Assembly (NCBI GenBank): GCA_937880835.1
Contig: CALGRN010000121.1
Span: 1-6,637, forward strand
Direction: 5' to 3'
DNA length: 6,637 nucleotides
DNA from: an uncultured Prevotella sp.
GTDB lineage: Bacteria; Bacteroidota; Bacteroidia; Bacteroidales; Bacteroidaceae
The notes below the pieces were generated by a model. That model ran no database searches. It saw nothing but the letters and a program-made list of their open reading frames with translations, and was not told where the DNA came from. The position numbers were made by a program, and so were the translations under genes. Below are positions 6,594 through 6,637 of this stretch, piece by piece (position 1 is the stretch's first letter; the number at the start of each line of letters is the position of its first letter).

Positions 6594-6637
6594 GCGTTTC
6601 AAAAGATGTTGTTTTGCATGCTGAAAGCTATTGTTTT
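6594..6637. repeat. Second copy of the 22-base periodic repeat, cut by the window edge
   Basis: One full unit (6600-6621) and 16 bases of the next (6622-6637) are present, in the same orientation as the block at 1341-1430. Bases 6594-6621 match 1341-1368 at 24 of 28 positions, including the CAAAAG start and the GTTTTGCAT end, and the next unit repeats the GCTATTGTTTT core of the left copy. The element continues past the edge, so its length and folding are unknown. It sits upstream of the thioesterase gene, as the left copy sits upstream of glycerate kinase. Confidence 0.65.

Larger units (their letters stand above)
6339..6637. other. Intergenic region upstream of the thioesterase, no credible gene
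   Basis: The 299 bases to the right edge hold a very AT-rich leader with promoter-like boxes (6339-6420), a tandem repeat richer in G and C (6492-6560), and the beginning of a second copy of the 22-base periodic repeat (6594 to the edge). Open frames of about 60 codons exist on both strands (6417-6602 minus, 6421-6624 plus), but they cross both repeat types and show no family features. No RNA gene is visible. Confidence 0.55.

Noticed and set aside
6417..6602. 61-codon minus-strand frame covering the 24/21/24 repeat
   Set aside because: Its start codon lies at the edge of the 22-base repeat and the protein outside the RHV units has no recognisable feature. I report the repeat but not a gene.
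6421..6624. 67-codon plus-strand frame in the right intergenic region
   Set aside because: It runs across both repeat types, opposes every other gene and has no domain signal.

Overview
The window looks like chromosomal DNA of a Bacteroidales bacterium, most probably a Prevotella-like member of Prevotellaceae. The reasons are an AT-rich sequence, no Shine-Dalgarno motifs but A/T-rich leaders before the start codons, candidate TAnnTTTG-type -7 boxes, and proteins typical of Bacteroidetes glycan users (a GH92 and a GH125 exo-mannosidase and a DUF718 sugar mutarotase). Species cannot be fixed from the sequence alone.

All five convincing genes lie on the minus strand, so transcription runs from right to left. 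In that order they are: a PaaI-like hotdog thioesterase (5853-6338), an L-rhamnose mutarotase family protein (5403-5780), a secreted GH92 alpha-mannosidase (3145-5355), a secreted GH125 exo-alpha-1,6-mannosidase (1618-3075), then a 449-base non-coding gap (1169-1617) and a type 1 glycerate kinase (53-1168). Gaps between the first four genes are 72, 47 and 69 bases, which fits one transcript, possibly with an extra internal start before GH125. Glycerate kinase is probably a separate unit with its own promoter.

The two mannosidases form the functional core. Both carry signal peptides and would work in the periplasm. In known systems GH92 enzymes remove alpha-1,2/1,3/1,4-linked mannose caps and GH125 removes alpha-1,6-linked mannose, so the pair can strip mannose from high-mannose N-glycans or fungal mannan. 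The mutarotase equilibrates anomers of a deoxysugar (rhamnose or fucose) and may serve another sugar from the same glycan. Glycerate kinase feeds glycerate into lower glycolysis. No SusC/SusD pair, regulator or transporter is in view, so this is at most part of a glycan locus.

The least ordinary DNA is non-coding. A 22-base periodic repeat sits at 1347-1424 and a related copy runs off the right edge from 6594, in the same orientation, so the two copies bracket the four-gene block. In the left copy, units one and three are inverted relative to each other and can fold into a 21-base imperfect stem with a 19-base loop. Next to the right copy is a second, unrelated tandem repeat (6492-6560) with 24/21/24-base units. 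No RNA genes, CRISPR arrays, transposases or phage genes were seen.
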